64,000 nt of DNA from Chaenocephalus aceratus. Lineage: Eukaryota > Chordata > Actinopteri > Perciformes > Channichthyidae. The notes under the pieces were generated by a model. It did not search any database. It worked only from the letters and a program-made list of their open reading frames with translations, and had not been told where the DNA came from. This document shows positions 25,091 to 36,983 of this stretch, piece by piece (positions within the stretch are counted from its first letter, which is position 1; every line of letters begins with the position of its first letter). The stretch covers positions 24,807,578 to 24,871,577 of the forward strand of contig CM043808.1 in the NCBI GenBank assembly GCA_023974075.1. Reading direction: 5' to 3'. The translations under genes and the position numbers were made by a program.

Positions 25091-26285
25091 CCAATCTGTA
25101 AATGTCTGATTGCTTGTTTTGTGAATTGAAATGAATCTCACTGAATATTTTAGCATCATGATTCTAGACTTGATTTTTAGTTTTGACTGAAAACTGAGTT
25201 TCTGCAAGACTGACCAATAAGCTGATTCAATTAGTAACAATAGTTTGACAATGATTACAACAATACAAGAAATACTCAAATAAGTTTATCAAATAAGAAA
25301 CATTGGGACCCAAATAACCATTACTAAAACACAATAACAAGACACTGGGAACAAAGTCTTTAAAAATAAATCGTCAGACAATTTCTGGCAAAAGTTTAGT
25401 AATCAAAACTAAACAAGAGCAAGATCTATTGGACTATTAAAACAGCAGTATTTCGAATTATTATCTTATTGAATTATAAAACAATATTCCAAAGAACAAA
25501 ACATCTAGTATTGTACAATAATCATATCATAATTAGTACGAGTAACAAATAAGATATCTCAATGACAGAGCAAGGAGTGAAAAGCTAATGAACAACATCC
25601 AATTCCTGAAAGTTTAAATTTGACAGCATCTTAAATTACATGATCAAAAGTTCTGACCTACCTACACTCAAACATTACATATAACTGAACTTATTAATAA
25701 CACTGTATTTATAAACAACCTAAATAATTACAGTGGTATCTGTAAAAAAAAAATCTGGGGGAAACGTTTTGTAATACTAAGAATAAAATACTTTAGATTT
25801 ATCAAAGATCACAATTATTTGACTTAATACCATATTGGATTATTACCAACATTTGACCAAATACAGTATATATCCTACCTCTTTCACCTCTTACAAAAGC
25901 ATGAATTACAATAACCCCCATACCATCAGGCAGACATAATGTGCTTCAAGCTAAATCCAGAGAAATGTATCCTCAGCCAGCTGGTCATGAAACTCTGTCT
26001 GGACAACCTAACAGGCACCAGAAATCCTCTGCAACACAACACCAGCCAAATCAAAACAGACCAAAATATCAAATAACATAAACAAAGCTACATCACAAAT
26101 TGTATAGAAACAACTATAACCCATAACGTTTAAATGTTTTCTGACACTAAAAAGAAACTTCAGGAACACTTTTAAGGTACACAAATTCACCATCAACTAG
26201 TTGTTAATTAACATGCATATTAGCAGTATATTGGCTCTTTATTAGTCATTATAAAACACTTATTAATGCCTTATTCTACATGACA
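25091..26285. other. AT-rich intergenic spacer
   Basis: No coding frame, splice structure or repeat could be supported here. Confidence 0.5.
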
Positions 26286-26289
26286 ATAT

Positions 26290-26378
26290 TCTACAAGTAA
26301 TTCAATTCAAGTTTATTTATATAGCCCAATATCACAAATCATATTTGTCTCAGAGGGCTTCACAAATCAACAATTGAC
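26290..26378 (-). repeat. L2-type LINE 3' tail fragment
   Basis: The sequence tttatttatatagcccaata and the following 'tcacaaatcatatttgtctcag' region match, with small differences, the 3' end of the larger L2 element at 29792-29860. It is cut off by the Gypsy LTR, suggesting the Gypsy element landed in an L2 tail. Confidence 0.6.
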
Positions 26379-26857
26379 TGACACGAAGGACTCACAAAGA
26401 CTCAGATGCACGATTCTTTCTTGATTTCAAAAAATACCTTTTAATATACAAAAAGGTTTTAGGATCAACTAGGACACTCAAAAGTTTGCGAGGTTCAACT
26501 AATAGTACGAAAAGACTTTACAAAGAAAAAGGTTTCTAGGATCTACTAGGATACTCAATAGTTCAATAGTATGCTCAATGTTTACACGAGGGAGTACAGA
26601 CATGGACTTGGTATAGAGACAAGACGAACTGACAAAAGACAACAGGAGAACAGGGCTACATATACACAACAGTTAATGAGGCACAGGTGCAAACAATCCA
26701 GAACAGGAGATCACAATCAAGCTAGCAAGTGACAAACCACGACAGGAAGTGATGACACCTGAAACGAGAGGACAGAGCCAACATCAAAATAAACTGCAAG
26801 GCCACCATAATAAACACAAAACAATAAGCTCACAGACTCTAACGCTGAAACCTGACA
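26379..26857 (-). repeat. 3' LTR of the Gypsy element
   Basis: A 479-bp block that, on the minus strand, begins TGTCAGG next to the polypurine tract and ends CGTGTCA, i.e. TG...CA termini. Only one copy is present, so the ends are set from the terminal dinucleotides and the tract. Confidence 0.65.
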
Positions 26858-29697
26858 GTACCCCCCCTCTTACGGACGGCTCCAGACGTCACTGAAGCCT
26901 GAGACTGTTCTCTATCGAAGTCAGATATAAGGGTCTTGTCCACAATGAAGCTGCCTGGGATCCAACACCTCTCCTCTAATCCATACCCTACCCAGTCGAC
27001 CAAGAACTGTCTACCTCTGCCACTCTTCCTTTCAGACAGTATTTTGTCCACAGTGTACACTTGACCTCCGTCGACAATCCGGGGAGGTGGAGGGGGCGTG
27101 GAGGCGGGGACCAGTCTGCTCTCTTTGACCGGTTTCAACTTGTTGACATGAAACGTGGGGTGGACCTTGATGGACTTTGGAAGACATAAACGGACAGCAA
27201 CAGGGTTAATCACTTTGGCTATGGGAAAAGGACCAACAAACCGGGGAGCCAGCGTCCTGGAGGCGACATGGAGAGGAAGATCCTTGGTAGATAGCCACAC
27301 TCGTTGTCCGGCCTGGTACTTGGGGGCTGGACTTCGTTTCCGGTCGGCCAATACCTTCATGCGAACGGCACTCCTCTGCAACATATGGCGAACTCCCGCC
27401 CAGACTCGACGGCAGCGGCGAACCAGAGCATGGGCTGATGGTACGGTGACCTCCTTCTCGAGCTCCGGAAACAATGGAGGTTGGTACCCATGGACACATT
27501 GAAACGGGGAGATACCAGTGGCTGATGTGGGTAAAGTGTTGTGCGCATACTCCACCCAAATCAGATTCTTACTCCAGGTGGTAGGTTTCTCAGACGCTAG
27601 ACATCTCAAACAGGTCTCCAAATCCTGATTCATCCTCTCCGCTTGTCCATTCGACTGTGGGTGGTATCCGGAGGTCAGACTAACAGTGGCTTGGATTAGG
27701 CGACAAAACTCCTTCCAAAAACGTGACACGAACTGTGGGCCTCGGTCTGAAACGACATCACTGGGAAAACCGTGAATCCTGAACACATGAGACAACATGG
27801 CCTCTGCTGTTTCTTTGGCATTAGGTAACTTGGGCATGGCGACAAAGTGTGCCATTTTAGAAAAACGATCAACCACAGTGAGTATGGTGGTATTACCTGC
27901 CGATGTTGGTAATCCTGTCACAAAATCCAACGCAATGTGAGACCATGGTCTGTTGGGAATGGGCAGAGTTTGGAGAAGACCTGCTGCAGCTTGCAGAGAA
28001 GTTTTGTTCCTGGCGCACACAGGGCACGCTGCCACATATTCTGCAACATCCTTCCACATCCCCGGCCACCAGAATCTGTGTCTCACCATGAAAAGGGTCA
28101 TTTTGTTTCCAGGATGACAGGTAAGTACAGACGTATGGGCCCAATGAACAACTTGAGATCGAAGTTGCTCCGGCACAAACAAGCGATTCTGAGGACACCC
28201 TCTTGAGACAGGATTTCCAACGTTTGCCTGTTTGACCTTGGCTTCAATGGGCCAGGTCACACTCCCTATCACTCGGTCTGGCCGCAGAATGGGGTCTGGA
28301 CTCTTGGGGACTGGCTCAGGATCAAACATCCTGGAGAGTGCATCAGGCTTTCCATTCTGCGAACCAGGTCGAAATGACAGAGTGAACCTAAATCTATTAA
28401 AGAACAAAGCCCATCTGGCCTGCCTAGAGTTCAGACGTTTGACCTTCCTGATGTATTGCAGGTTTTTATGATCCGTCCAGACCAGGAAATCCTGCTCCGC
28501 TCCCTCCAACCAGTGCCGCCACTCCTCCAAAGCAATCTTCACAGCCAACAGGTCCCGATTTCCCACGTCGTAATTCCTCTCAGCAGAAGATAGCTTACGG
28601 GAGAGATATGCACACGGATTAAGCTTGTTGTCCCCCGCTGACCTCTGGGACAGTATAGCTCCAACGCCGTCGTTGGAGGCGTCCACTTCCACCACAAACT
28701 GTCGGTGGCGATCAGGTACAGTCAGGATGGGAGCTGTGGTGAACCTCCTCTTCAGTTCCAGGAAATATTTATCTGCCTGTGGATTCCACACAAACTGAAC
28801 ATGGGGAGAGGTAAGGGCATGGAGAGGAGAGGCAATAGCACTGAAATTGCGTATGAACCGTCTGTAAAAGTTAGCAAACCCCAGGAATTGCTGAACTTTC
28901 TTTCTAGAGTCTGGCGTGGGCCAATTAGCCACATCACTGACCTTAGCTGGGTCCATTTTCACCTTGTTAGGGGAAATCACAAAGCCCAAAAATGCCACAG
29001 AGTTCACATGAAACTCGCATTTTTCGGCTTTTACAAACAAATGGTTAGCCAGGAGTCTCTGAAGAACAAGGTGAACATGGTTAACATGAGTTTTCTTATC
29101 TGGAGAAAAGATGAGAATATCATCGAGATACACAAAACAGAAAACATTCAGGAAATCTCTTAACACATCATTAATGAGGGCTTGGAAAACAGCAGGTGCA
29201 TTGCAAAGTCCAAAAGGCATCACCAAATACTCGTAATGTCCCGTAGGTGTATTGAAACCTGTTTTCCACTCATCCCCCTCCCGGATGCGCACAAGATGAT
29301 ATGCATTCCTTAAGTCAAGCTTGGTAAATATCTTGGCTCCCTGTAACAGATCGAATGCCGTAGAGATGAGTGGAAGGGGATATCTGTTCTTAACTGTGAT
29401 CTGATTAAGTGGACTGTAATCAATACAGGGCCTTAATGAACCGTCCTTTTTCCCTACAAAAAAGAAACCTGCTGCTGCTGGGGATGATGATGGCCGAATC
29501 AAGCCAGCTTTGAGTGATGATCCGATATACTCTTCCATGGCCTCCCTTTCAGGACCAGAGAGAGAATACAACCGTCCTTTGGGGATAGTCGAGCCCGAGA
29601 GAAGGTCTATGGGGCAATCATATGGTCTATGGGGAGGCAAGGAAGTAGCTTGTGTTTTGTTAAACACCTCCTTAATGTCAAGGTAACACTCTGGCAC
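26839..29697 (-). CDS. pol: Gypsy chromovirus Pol (RT-RNase H-integrase-chromodomain), partial
   Basis: One uninterrupted 952-residue frame. Reverse transcriptase has the YLDD active site at residues 190-193 ([11 protein letters not shown]) and an LDLRNAYH motif. RNase H follows at about 330-450. The integrase has an H-x-H/C-x2-C zinc finger (TCHPGNK...CPVCARNKT), then catalytic Asp in LDFVTG, Asp in SDRGPQF and Glu in [11 protein letters not shown]-terminal chromodomain ([11 protein letters not shown]...FLVDWVGYG) targets integration in such elements. Upstream gag and protease are absent and the true start is lost, so it is a fragment despite being open. The lack of stops suggests a fairly young copy. 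Confidence 0.9.
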   Translation of the reverse strand: MPECYLDIKEVFNKTQATSLPPHRPYDCPIDLLSGSTIPKGRLYSLSGPEREAMEEYIGSSLKAGLIRPSSSPAAAGFFFVGKKDGSLRPCIDYSPLNQITVKNRYPLPLISTAFDLLQGAKIFTKLDLRNAYHLVRIREGDEWKTGFNTPTGHYEYLVMPFGLCNAPAVFQALINDVLRDFLNVFCFVYLDDILIFSPDKKTHVNHVHLVLQRLLANHLFVKAEKCEFHVNSVAFLGFVISPNKVKMDPAKVSDVANWPTPDSRKKVQQFLGFANFYRRFIRNFSAIASPLHALTSPHVQFVWNPQADKYFLELKRRFTTAPILTVPDRHRQFVVEVDASNDGVGAILSQRSAGDNKLNPCAYLSRKLSSAERNYDVGNRDLLAVKIALEEWRHWLEGAEQDFLVWTDHKNLQYIRKVKRLNSRQARWALFFNRFRFTLSFRPGSQNGKPDALSRMFDPEPVPKSPDPILRPDRVIGSVTWPIEAKVKQANVGNPVSRGCPQNRLFVPEQLRSQVVHWAHTSVLTCHPGNKMTLFMVRHRFWWPGMWKDVAEYVAACPVCARNKTSLQAAAGLLQTLPIPNRPWSHIALDFVTGLPTSAGNTTILTVVDRFSKMAHFVAMPKLPNAKETAEAMLSHVFRIHGFPSDVVSDRGPQFVSRFWKEFCRLIQATVSLTSGYHPQSNGQAERMNQDLETCLRCLASEKPTTWSKNLIWVEYAHNTLPTSATGISPFQCVHGYQPPLFPELEKEVTVPSAHALVRRCRRVWAGVRHMLQRSAVRMKVLADRKRSPAPKYQAGQRVWLSTKDLPLHVASRTLAPRFVGPFPIAKVINPVAVRLCLPKSIKVHPTFHVNKLKPVKESRLVPASTPPPPPRIVDGGQVYTVDKILSERKSGRGRQFLVDWVGYGLEERCWIPGSFIVDKTLISDFDREQSQASVTSGAVRKRGGTVRFQR

Positions 29698-29708
29698 TTT
29701 GGATAATC

Positions 29709-29709
<1 letters not shown>

Positions 29710-29791
<82 letters not shown>
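29710..29791. repeat. (AATC)n microsatellite, L2 tail
   Basis: About 20 perfect tetranucleotide units. On the minus strand this is (ATTG)n, lying at the 3' end of the L2 element, where short-repeat tails are typical. Confidence 0.9.
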
Positions 29792-29907
29792 GTTTATTTA
29801 TATAGCCCAATATCACAAATGTTACATTTGTCTCAGTGGTCTTCACAGTGTGTACAGAATATCAGTATGACAATACGACACCCTCTGTCCTTAGACCCTC
29901 ACATCGT

Positions 29908-30994
29908 CAGTGGCGACTGGTCATTAGGGGCAGGTGGGGCACAGCCCCACCTAGTGTCAGCAGAAAGTATTAAAATAATGATTACAACAAAATGCAAAAA
30001 AAAAATAAAAAAATATATAAAATATATTTTAAGATCATGTTTAATCATCTGATTCGTCTGTACATTGCTGTTTTAGTATGTGTTCTTCTAATTAGTGTCT
30101 ACAGTGTGTGCCTATTGAGCTGTTTAGAGCCATGTGGGACAAAACCTGATCCTGCCCCTCCCTCTGACTGTCTAAGTGAACGGTGACTGCAAAAACTACA
30201 CTGCGCATGCTCAGAGTATTTTCCTATTTAATGTGTGTGGCAAAAAATAATGACCATAGGGGCAAAGTGCTGCCATCCCCACCATACGTCATCTCACATA
30301 ATTCAGAGCTGATTGGCTGTAAGTACGTGTGCCGCGAAAAGTGTGCTGTGTGAAGAGGAGGAGAGAGAGCTGCAGTGAGGCGTCCTAAAACCAGGAAGTA
30401 AGCTGCGCATGGCTTCCCTCGACCTAAAAGCAACGAGATTTCTCCATAGGATTTTAGAAAACAGCTCAAAATAAGATCTGTGGGAAACGTAGCTGTTAGA
30501 TAAATGTACGTTTTGTTCAGCCGGATAATATCCACATGTCTACCCTACTTTTATCATTTTCGAATCAAAAATCTATTGATTAGATTAGATTTATGATAGA
30601 CTTTTGAAACTACAAGAAAATAAGGAGGACTTTTACAAAAAAGTAATAGAGCTTTTTGTCCAGAAGGATAGGCAAATGGACTTAATCTTCAAGTCAAGGT
30701 AAGACTGCAATTTTATTGAAAATGGGATCTTACTAAGAGAGAACAATTCAATATTTAAATGATAAAATTAATTTTTTTTGGGTGTCCTTCTGTTGAACTG
30801 TCTGTTTAAAAGTAATTGAAGCATCAGACAAAAAAAGCTTTTGAAAATAATATTATATTTTGATTTAATATATTTGTAAACCTGAAGAGTCAGTGCCAGT
30901 GCCTCATCAGCCATGAACCTCTCTGCAGAAGCTTATATATAGACATCTGAGTTTTTTGTGCCCCACCACTTTTGTACATATAGAAACGCCACTG
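29908..30994. mobile_element. Non-autonomous hAT element in the L2 3' UTR
   Basis: It begins cagtggcgactggtca and ends gaaacgccactg, giving short inverted termini. It is flanked by cacatcgt at 29900-29907 and 30995-31002, an exact 8-bp duplication. The interior has no transposase-like frame. The length is 1087 bp. Confidence 0.85.
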
Positions 30995-32868
30995 CACATC
31001 GTACAAGGAAAAACTTCCGAAGAAAACCCAGTTTAAAGGGAAAAATGGGAGAAACCTCAGGGAGAGCAACAGAGGAGGGATCCCTCTCCCGGGACGGACA
31101 GACGTGCAATAGATGCCGTGTGTAAATTGAAAAGATAATACATTTGCAACATAGGTAGTCCAAATGTTTGGAAATGCATGTGTGTATAATAGGAAGATGA
31201 ATCCACGAGGATATCCATCCAGGACCGATGATCCAGGACCACAGCCACGACTCAAGATCCAGCGCTCGCGATCCAGGACACAGGACCGCAGGATCATCCA
31301 TGACTCCGGATCCCGGCGTATATAGACACCAAAAAGAAAGAAATGTGGGGAAGCTGGGTTAATCGGAACATGAGAGTACACAGGTACAGACAGAGAGAAG
31401 GAATAAGTAAGATGTCCCCCGACAAACTAAGCCTATATCAGCAAAATTAGGGGCTGAATCTAATCAGCCCTAACTATAAGCTTTATCAAAAAGGAAGGTC
31501 TTAAGCGCACTCTTAAAAACGGATAGGGTGTCTGCCGCCCGAACACAAACTGGAAGCTGATTCCACAAATGTGGAGCTTGATAAGAAAAGGCTCTGGCTC
31601 CCATTGTACTTTTAGAGACTCTAGGAACAACCAACAACCCTGCATTCTTGGAACGCAATGCCCTAGTAGGACAGTAGGGTACAATGAGTTCTTTAAGGTA
31701 AGATGGCGCCTGCCCATTAAGGGCTTTGTAGGCGAGAAGAAGAATTTTAAATTCTATCCTGTGTTCTATAGGGAGCCAGTGTAAGGCAGCCAGAACAGGA
31801 GTAATGTGGTCCCTTTTCCTAACTCTGGTTAGTACACGAGCCGCAGCATTTTGAATCAGCTGAAGCGACTTGACTGACTTCTTGGTACTCCCTGATAAAG
31901 AGTTACAATAATCCAGCCTAGAAGTAACAAATGCATGGACTAGTTTCTCTGCATCGTTTTGAGGCAAAATATGCCTGATTTTTGCAATGTTACGTAGATG
32001 GAAGTAGGCGGTCCTTGAAATTGATTTTATGTGGGCGTTAAAGGATAAATCCTGATCAAATATAACACCAAGATTCCTTACAGTCTCACTGGAGGCCAAA
32101 TTAATGCCATCCATAGTTAGTATATCTTTAGATAATTTGTTTCGTAGATTCTTCGGGCCAAGTACAATAACTTCAGTTTTGGTCGTGTTTAACATCAAAA
32201 AGTTTAAGGTCATCCACGTTTTTAAGTCCTTAAGGCAGTCTTGAATTTTATTTATATGATTAATTTCATCAGGCTTGATTGATAAATATAGTTGAGTATC
32301 ATCCGCATAACAATGAAAGTTTACAGAATGATTCCTTATAATATTGCCTAATGGAAGCATATATAATGTGAACAAAATAGGTCCGAGCACTGAGCCCTGT
32401 GGCACTCCATGGCTAACTTTGGTTTGCGTGGAAGATTCATCGTTGACACGTACAAACTGAGAGCGTTCAGTTAGATAGGACCTAAACCAGCCTAGAGCAG
32501 TTCCCTGTATGCCAACTAAGTGCTCTAGTCTTTGCAATAGGATATCATGGTCGATAGTATCAAATGCAGCACTGAGATCGAGCAAAACAAGAATAGAAAC
32601 AAGTCCCTTGTCTGAGGCTATTAGAATGTCATTTGTGACTTTAACCAGAGCTGTCTCCGTGCTATGATGTGTTCTAAAGCCAGACTGAAAATCTTCGAAT
32701 AAATCATTGTTTTTTAAGTAATCACACAGCTGTTTTGCGACCGCTTTCTCAAGAATCTTTGAGGAACGGAAGATTAGAAATAGGTCTATAGTTGGCTAAA
32801 ACCTCTGGATCAAGGTTGTGCTTTTTAAGAAGCGGTTTTATCACTGCTACTTTGAATGATTGTGGAAC

Positions 32869-33254
32869 TGTCACGGTCGAGTGAAGGAAGCAGGACCCAA
32901 ATGCAGATAACTCTTGAGAAACCCTTTATTTCAAGGATAAAGACAAATACAGAACAGAACACTCTCCGGTGAACTCCGTCACCAACAAACAATGACCCAA
33001 CACTGAACACAGACAGAGACAAGACTAAATACAAGAAGGGGTAATCATGACAACGAGAAACAGCCGGGCAGGGGAGGAGAAACACAAGGACAACAGGTGA
33101 ACACAATCGGGTAATCAGGGAGGGAAACAGACAGAAAGCAGACAGGCAGGAAACGGGGGTGAACACTTCACACAATAAGACAGGAAACCCAAAGACAAGA
33201 AAAACACCAACACAGACAAAACTACAAACGTGACATAACATGTGAATTGTGACA
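32869..33254 (-). repeat. 3' LTR (386 bp)
   Basis: A direct copy of 36598-36983. Visible differences include ttgagaaa versus ttcagaaa, a t/c change, and cacttcacac versus cacttaacac. Ends are TG...CA. Confidence 0.9.
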
Positions 33255-33594
33255 GAACCCCCCCCTCAAGGGACGGATTCCAGACGTCCCTAAAAAAAAA
33301 AAAAAAAAAGTCCAAAACCCCAAGCAGGGTGGGCGGAGGGGGTCCGGAGGATGGGTCTTGGGCTGACAGCCCAGGAACACAGCGGAGGACCAGGAAGGGG
33401 TCTCGGGCGGACGGCCCGGGGGGCAAGGTACAGTCCAAAAAGGGGGATTCGGGCGGACTGCCTGGGGACAAGGCAGAGAACCAGGAAGGGGTCTCGGGCG
33501 GAGGGCCCGGGGTCAAAACAGAGTCCAAGGTGGGGACCATGGAGGACCGAAGGCAGCGGCAGGAAGAGTCAGGGACCCGGGTCCGAGGGCGAAG

Positions 33595-33840
33595 GCAACG
33601 GCAGGAAGAGTCAGGGGGCCGGGCCCGAGGGCGAAGACCGCAGCTCTCAGGGGGCCGGGCACGAGGGCGAAGACCGCGGCTCTCAGGGGGCCGGGCACGA
33701 GGGCGAAGACTGCGGCTTTCAGGGGGCCGGGCTCGAGGGCGAAGACCGCGGCTCTCAGGGGCGGCTCTCAGGGGCCGGGCTCGAGGGCGAAGACCGCGGC
33801 TCTCAGGGGGCCGGGCTCGAGCCGGTGTCGACCGGACAGG
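33595..33840. repeat. 36-bp GC-rich minisatellite
   Basis: About six units containing gggccgggctcgagggcgaag followed by accgcggctctca. It belongs to the internal region of the LTR element. Confidence 0.85.
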
Positions 33841-33841
33841 A

Positions 33842-36595
33842 TCAGGGGGCCGGGCAGGAAAGCGCTGATGGGCCAGTTCCGGAGATCGGCCAGGACCCGG
33901 TGTCAGCCGGACAGAAACCGGAGCCGGTCGGACAGGCTTCGGCAGGATCCCCCCGGAAAAGGACCAGGAGTTGGCAGGAACCCCGGCGAGACCGGTGATG
34001 GACATGGGGCTGGCAGGGCCCCCGGTAGAACCTCCAACGGCACGGGATATAGGGTTGGCAGGACCCCCGGCAGAAGAGTCTTCTGCGGGACCTCCAACGG
34101 GACAGGAGAAAAGGTTGGCAGGACCCCCGGCAGGGGAGTAGACGGCGGGACCTCCAACGACACAGGACACAGGGTTGGCAGGACCCCCGGCAGGGGAGTA
34201 GACGGCGGGACCTCCAACGGCACAGGACACAGAGCTGGCAGGACCTCCGGCAGGGGAGTATTCTGCGGGACCTCCAACGGCACAGGACACAGGGTTGGCA
34301 GGACCCCCGGCAGGGGAGTAGACGGCGGGACCTCCAACGGCACAGGACACAGAGCTGGCAGGACCCCCGGCAGGGGAGTAGACGGCGGGACCTCCAACGG
34401 GACAGGAGAAAGGGTTGGCAGGACCCCCGGCAGAAGAGTATTCTGCGGGACCTCCAACGGGACAAGAGAAAGGGTTGGCAGGACCCCCGGCAGGGGAGTA
34501 GACGGCGGGACCTCCAACGACACAGGACACAGGGTTGGCAGGACCCCCGGCAGGGGAGTAGACGGCGGGACCTCCAACAGCACAGGACACAGGGTTGGCA
34601 GGACCCCCGGCAGGGGAGTAGACGGCGGGACCTCCAACGGCACAGGACACAGGGTTGGCAGGACCCCCGGCAGGGGAGTAGACGGCGGGACCTCCAACGG
34701 CACAGGACACAGAGCTGGCAGGACCCCCGGCAGGGGAGCAGACGGCGGGACCTCCAACGACACAGGGTTGGCAGGACCCCCGGCAGGAGAGTATTCTGCG
34801 GGACCTCCAACGGCACAGGACACAGGGTTGGCAGGACCCCCGGCAGGGGAGTAGATGGCGGGACCTCCAACGGGACAGGAGAAAGGGTTGGCAGGACCCC
34901 CGGCAGGGGAGTAGACGGCGGGACCTCCAACGACACTTGCGTAGGGGCTTGAATAGGGAATGGAGAGGGAACTCGAGCGGAGACTTGAGAGGGGACTCGA
35001 GAGGAGACTGGAGAGGGGACTCCAGAGGGGACTAGAGAAGGGAACACGAGAGGGGATTTGAGAGGGGAACTAGAGAGGGGACTCGAGGAGGGACCAGAGG
35101 AGGGAACTCGAGAGGGGACTCGAGGGGGAACTGGAGAGGGGACTCGAGATGGAAACAGAGAGGAAACTCGAGAAGGGACTACAGAGGGGACTAGAGGAGT
35201 AACTAGGGAAGGGAACTCGAGAGGGGAACTAGAGAGGGGACTCGAGGAGGGACTAGAGGGCCTAAAGGAGGGACTAAAGGAGGGAACTCGAGAGGGGACT
35301 CGAGGGGGAACTGGAGAGGGAACTTGAGATGGAAACAGAGAGGGGACTCGAACAGAGACTAAAGAGGGGACTAGAGGAGAGACTAGAGGAGGGACTAGAT
35401 GAGTAACTAGAGAAGGGAACTCGAGAGGGAAACTAGAGAGGGGACTCGAGGAGGGACTAGAGGAGGGACTAAAGGAGGGAACTCGAGAGGGAACTGGAGA
35501 TGGAAACAGAGAGGGGACTCGAGAAGGGACTACAGAGGGGACTAGAGGAGAAACTAGAGGAGGGACTAGAGGAGTAACTAGAGAAGGGAACTCGAGAGGG
35601 GAACTAGAGAGGGGACTCGAGGAGGGACTAGAGGAGGGCCTAAAGGAGGGAACTCGAGAGGGGACTCGAGGGGGAACTGGAGAGGGAACTTGAGATGGAA
35701 ACAGAGAGGGGACTCGAACAGAGACTAAAGAGGGGACTAGAGGAGAGACTAGAGGAGGGACTAGAAGAGTAACTAGAGAAGGGAACTCGAGAGGGAAACT
35801 AGAGAGGGGACTCGAGGAGGAACCAGAGGAGGGAACCCGAGATGGGACCGTGGCAGCCGGGACCAGATCCGGGTCTGGAACCAAGGCAGCTGGGGTCGGG
35901 ACCATGGCTGCTGGGACCAGAACTGGGGCCGAAACCCTGGCTGCAGGGACCGGAATTGAAGCCAGAAACATGGCTGCTGAAGCCAGAATCCTGTCTCTAA
36001 GCTCCAGCTTCGACGCCGGAAACACGGCCGTATAGGGCGCTCCCGGAGCCGGGACCATAGCCGCTGGGGCCGGGACTGGAACCGTGGCCGCTGGGGCCGA
36101 AACCGTGGCTGCTGGGGCCGAAACCATGGCTGCCGGGGCCGGAACCATGACTCTTGGGGCTCGGGCTGCTAGTCTGGACTTGCGACTCCCTCTCTTAGGA
36201 GCCTTTTGGAGGCTCCGTGGGCCTCCAAAAGCCAGAGTTCCAGAGAACGGCTCCTGGACAGGAGCAGGAACTGGGGAAGAAGCAGAGGTTGACTCCAGAC
36301 GGAACACGCCGAGACGTATGGTGTCAGGTTGGGAATTGGGAGGCAGGGGGCTAGCATGCCTTGAGCTAGCAGGCCGGGAAAGAGGTTTGACCTCAACGCT
36401 GCCCAAAAAGTCCTCCACCCACTCGGGGAGCAACTCCCTCAACCAGGGCCTTGAGGTTACCTCCTGGCGTGCCGCAGAAATAACTGACTGCCTCTCTTCA
36501 GTACTGGAGGCATATCTAAAGTCATTCCTTAAGCATGTTAAATTGTACTTCACCTCGTACAAACTGTCTGCTGGGTCCATTCTTGGTTGGGTCAT
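33842..36595 (-). CDS. Repeat-rich protein of the non-autonomous LTR element (917 aa)
   Basis: Function unknown. The frame opens three bases inside the 5' LTR. The first ~75 residues look like a conserved leader (MDPADSLYEVKYNL, then LLPEWVEDFLG). The MDPAD start is shared with Gag of sushi-type Gypsy elements, suggesting a reduced Gag-derived leader (inference). After that the protein is repeats: Ala/Pro/Val-rich (to about residue 240), then V-P-S/S-S-P repeats (240-560), then many 20-residue units around RSRRLLPCRGSCQP from a 60-bp DNA minisatellite. Because the period is a multiple of three, other frames are also open, so the later part may not be selected protein. Confidence 0.5.
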   Translation of the reverse strand: MTQPRMDPADSLYEVKYNLTCLRNDFRYASSTEERQSVISAARQEVTSRPWLRELLPEWVEDFLGSVEVKPLSRPASSRHASPLPPNSQPDTIRLGVFRLESTSASSPVPAPVQEPFSGTLAFGGPRSLQKAPKRGSRKSRLAARAPRVMVPAPAAMVSAPAATVSAPAATVPVPAPAAMVPAPGAPYTAVFPASKLELRDRILASAAMFLASIPVPAARVSAPVLVPAAMVPTPAALVPDPDLVPAATVPSRVPSSGSSSSPLSSFPLEFPSLVTLLVPPLVSPLVPSLVSVRVPSLFPSQVPSPVPPRVPSRVPSFRPSSSPSSSPLSSSPLEFPSLVTPLVPPLVSPLVPSVVPSRVPSLFPSPVPSRVPSFSPSSSPSSSPLSSFPLEFPSLVTHLVPPLVSPLVPSLVSVRVPSLFPSQVPSPVPPRVPSRVPSFSPSFRPSSPSSSPLSSSPLEFPSLVTPLVPSVVPSRVSSLFPSRVPSPVPPRVPSRVPSSGPSSSPLSSSPLKSPLVFPSLVPSGVPSPVSSRVPSQVSARVPSPFPIQAPTQVSLEVPPSTPLPGVLPTLSPVPLEVPPSTPLPGVLPTLCPVPLEVPQNTLLPGVLPTLCRWRSRRLLPCRGSCQLCVLCRWRSRRLLPCRGSCQPCVLCRWRSRRLLPCRGSCQPCVLCCWRSRRLLPCRGSCQPCVLCRWRSRRLLPCRGSCQPFLLSRWRSRRILFCRGSCQPFLLSRWRSRRLLPCRGSCQLCVLCRWRSRRLLPCRGSCQPCVLCRWRSRRILPCRRSCQLCVLCRWRSRRLLPCRGSCQPCVLCRWRSRRLLPCRGSCQPFLLSRWRSRRRLFCRGSCQPYIPCRWRFYRGPCQPHVHHRSRRGSCQLLVLFRGDPAEACPTGSGFCPADTGSWPISGTGPSALSCPAP
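34000..34936. repeat. 60-bp minisatellite, about 15 copies
   Basis: Units of exactly 60 bp, except one short unit near 34741-34793, carrying ggacctccaacggcacagg and ggttggcaggacccccggc. Copies differ by a few substitutions, often in paired variants (gacggc / ttctgc at the unit start). Confidence 0.95.
34948..35850. repeat. Degenerate GA-rich minisatellite and higher-order repeat
   Basis: Short units such as ggggactcgaggagg are arranged in longer blocks of roughly 230-290 bp that recur (compare 35200-35440, 35440-35620 and 35600-35800). It is Pro/Ser/Val coding in the minus frame. Confidence 0.85.
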
Positions 36596-36597
36596 TC

Positions 36598-36983
36598 TGT
36601 CACGGTCGAGTGAAGGAAGCAGGACCCAAATGCAGATAACTCTTCAGAAACCCTTTATTTCAAGGATAAAGACAAATACAGAACAGAACACTCTCCGGTG
36701 AACTCCGTCACCAACAAACAATGACCCAACACTGAACACAGACAGAGACAAGACCAAATACAAGAAGGGGTAATCATGACAACGAGAAACAGCCGGGCAG
36801 GGGAGGAGAAACACAAGGACAACAGGTGAACACAATCGGGTAATCAGGGAGGGAAACAGACAGAAAGCAGACAGGCAGGAAACGGGGGTGAACACTTAAC
36901 ACAATAAGACAGGAAACCCAAAGACAAGAAAAACACCAACACAGACAAAACTACAAACGTGACATAACATGTGAATTGTGACA
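36598..36983 (-). repeat. 5' LTR (386 bp)
   Basis: The upstream LTR in element orientation; the internal ORF begins immediately after it at 36595. Confidence 0.9.

Larger units (their letters stand above)
26379..29699 (-). mobile_element. Ty3/Gypsy chromovirus, 5'-truncated
   Basis: The element reads on the minus strand and retains most of pol and its 3' LTR. Gag, protease and the 5' LTR are missing; the sequence stops at the tail of the L2 LINE. A polypurine tract (seven or more G after GA, minus strand, about 26858-26872) directly precedes the LTR. I found no target duplication because one end is lost. Confidence 0.85.
32869..36983 (-). mobile_element. Non-autonomous LTR retrotransposon with minisatellite core
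   Basis: Two 386-bp LTRs at 32869-33254 and 36598-36983 differ by only a few bases; on the + strand they begin tgtcacgg and end gtgaca. The flanking 5-bp duplication ggaac is at 32864-32868 and 36984-36988. On the minus strand a G-rich polypurine tract sits just before the 3' LTR (33255-33272). There is no RT or integrase, so mobilisation must come from another element in trans. The near-identity of the LTRs points to recent insertion. Confidence 0.9.

Noticed and set aside
31569..31784. + strand ORF opposite the L2 reverse transcriptase
   Set aside because: Antisense shadow of the LINE coding region.
33242..34854. Long + strand and alternative-frame ORFs over the minisatellites (200-530 aa)
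   Set aside because: The repeat periods are multiples of three, so open frames persist on both strands; the only frame tied to the LTR and leader is the minus-strand 33842-36595.
34000..34936. CRISPR-like regular repeats
   Set aside because: Units are contiguous 60-bp tandem copies without unique spacers, in a eukaryotic LTR element.
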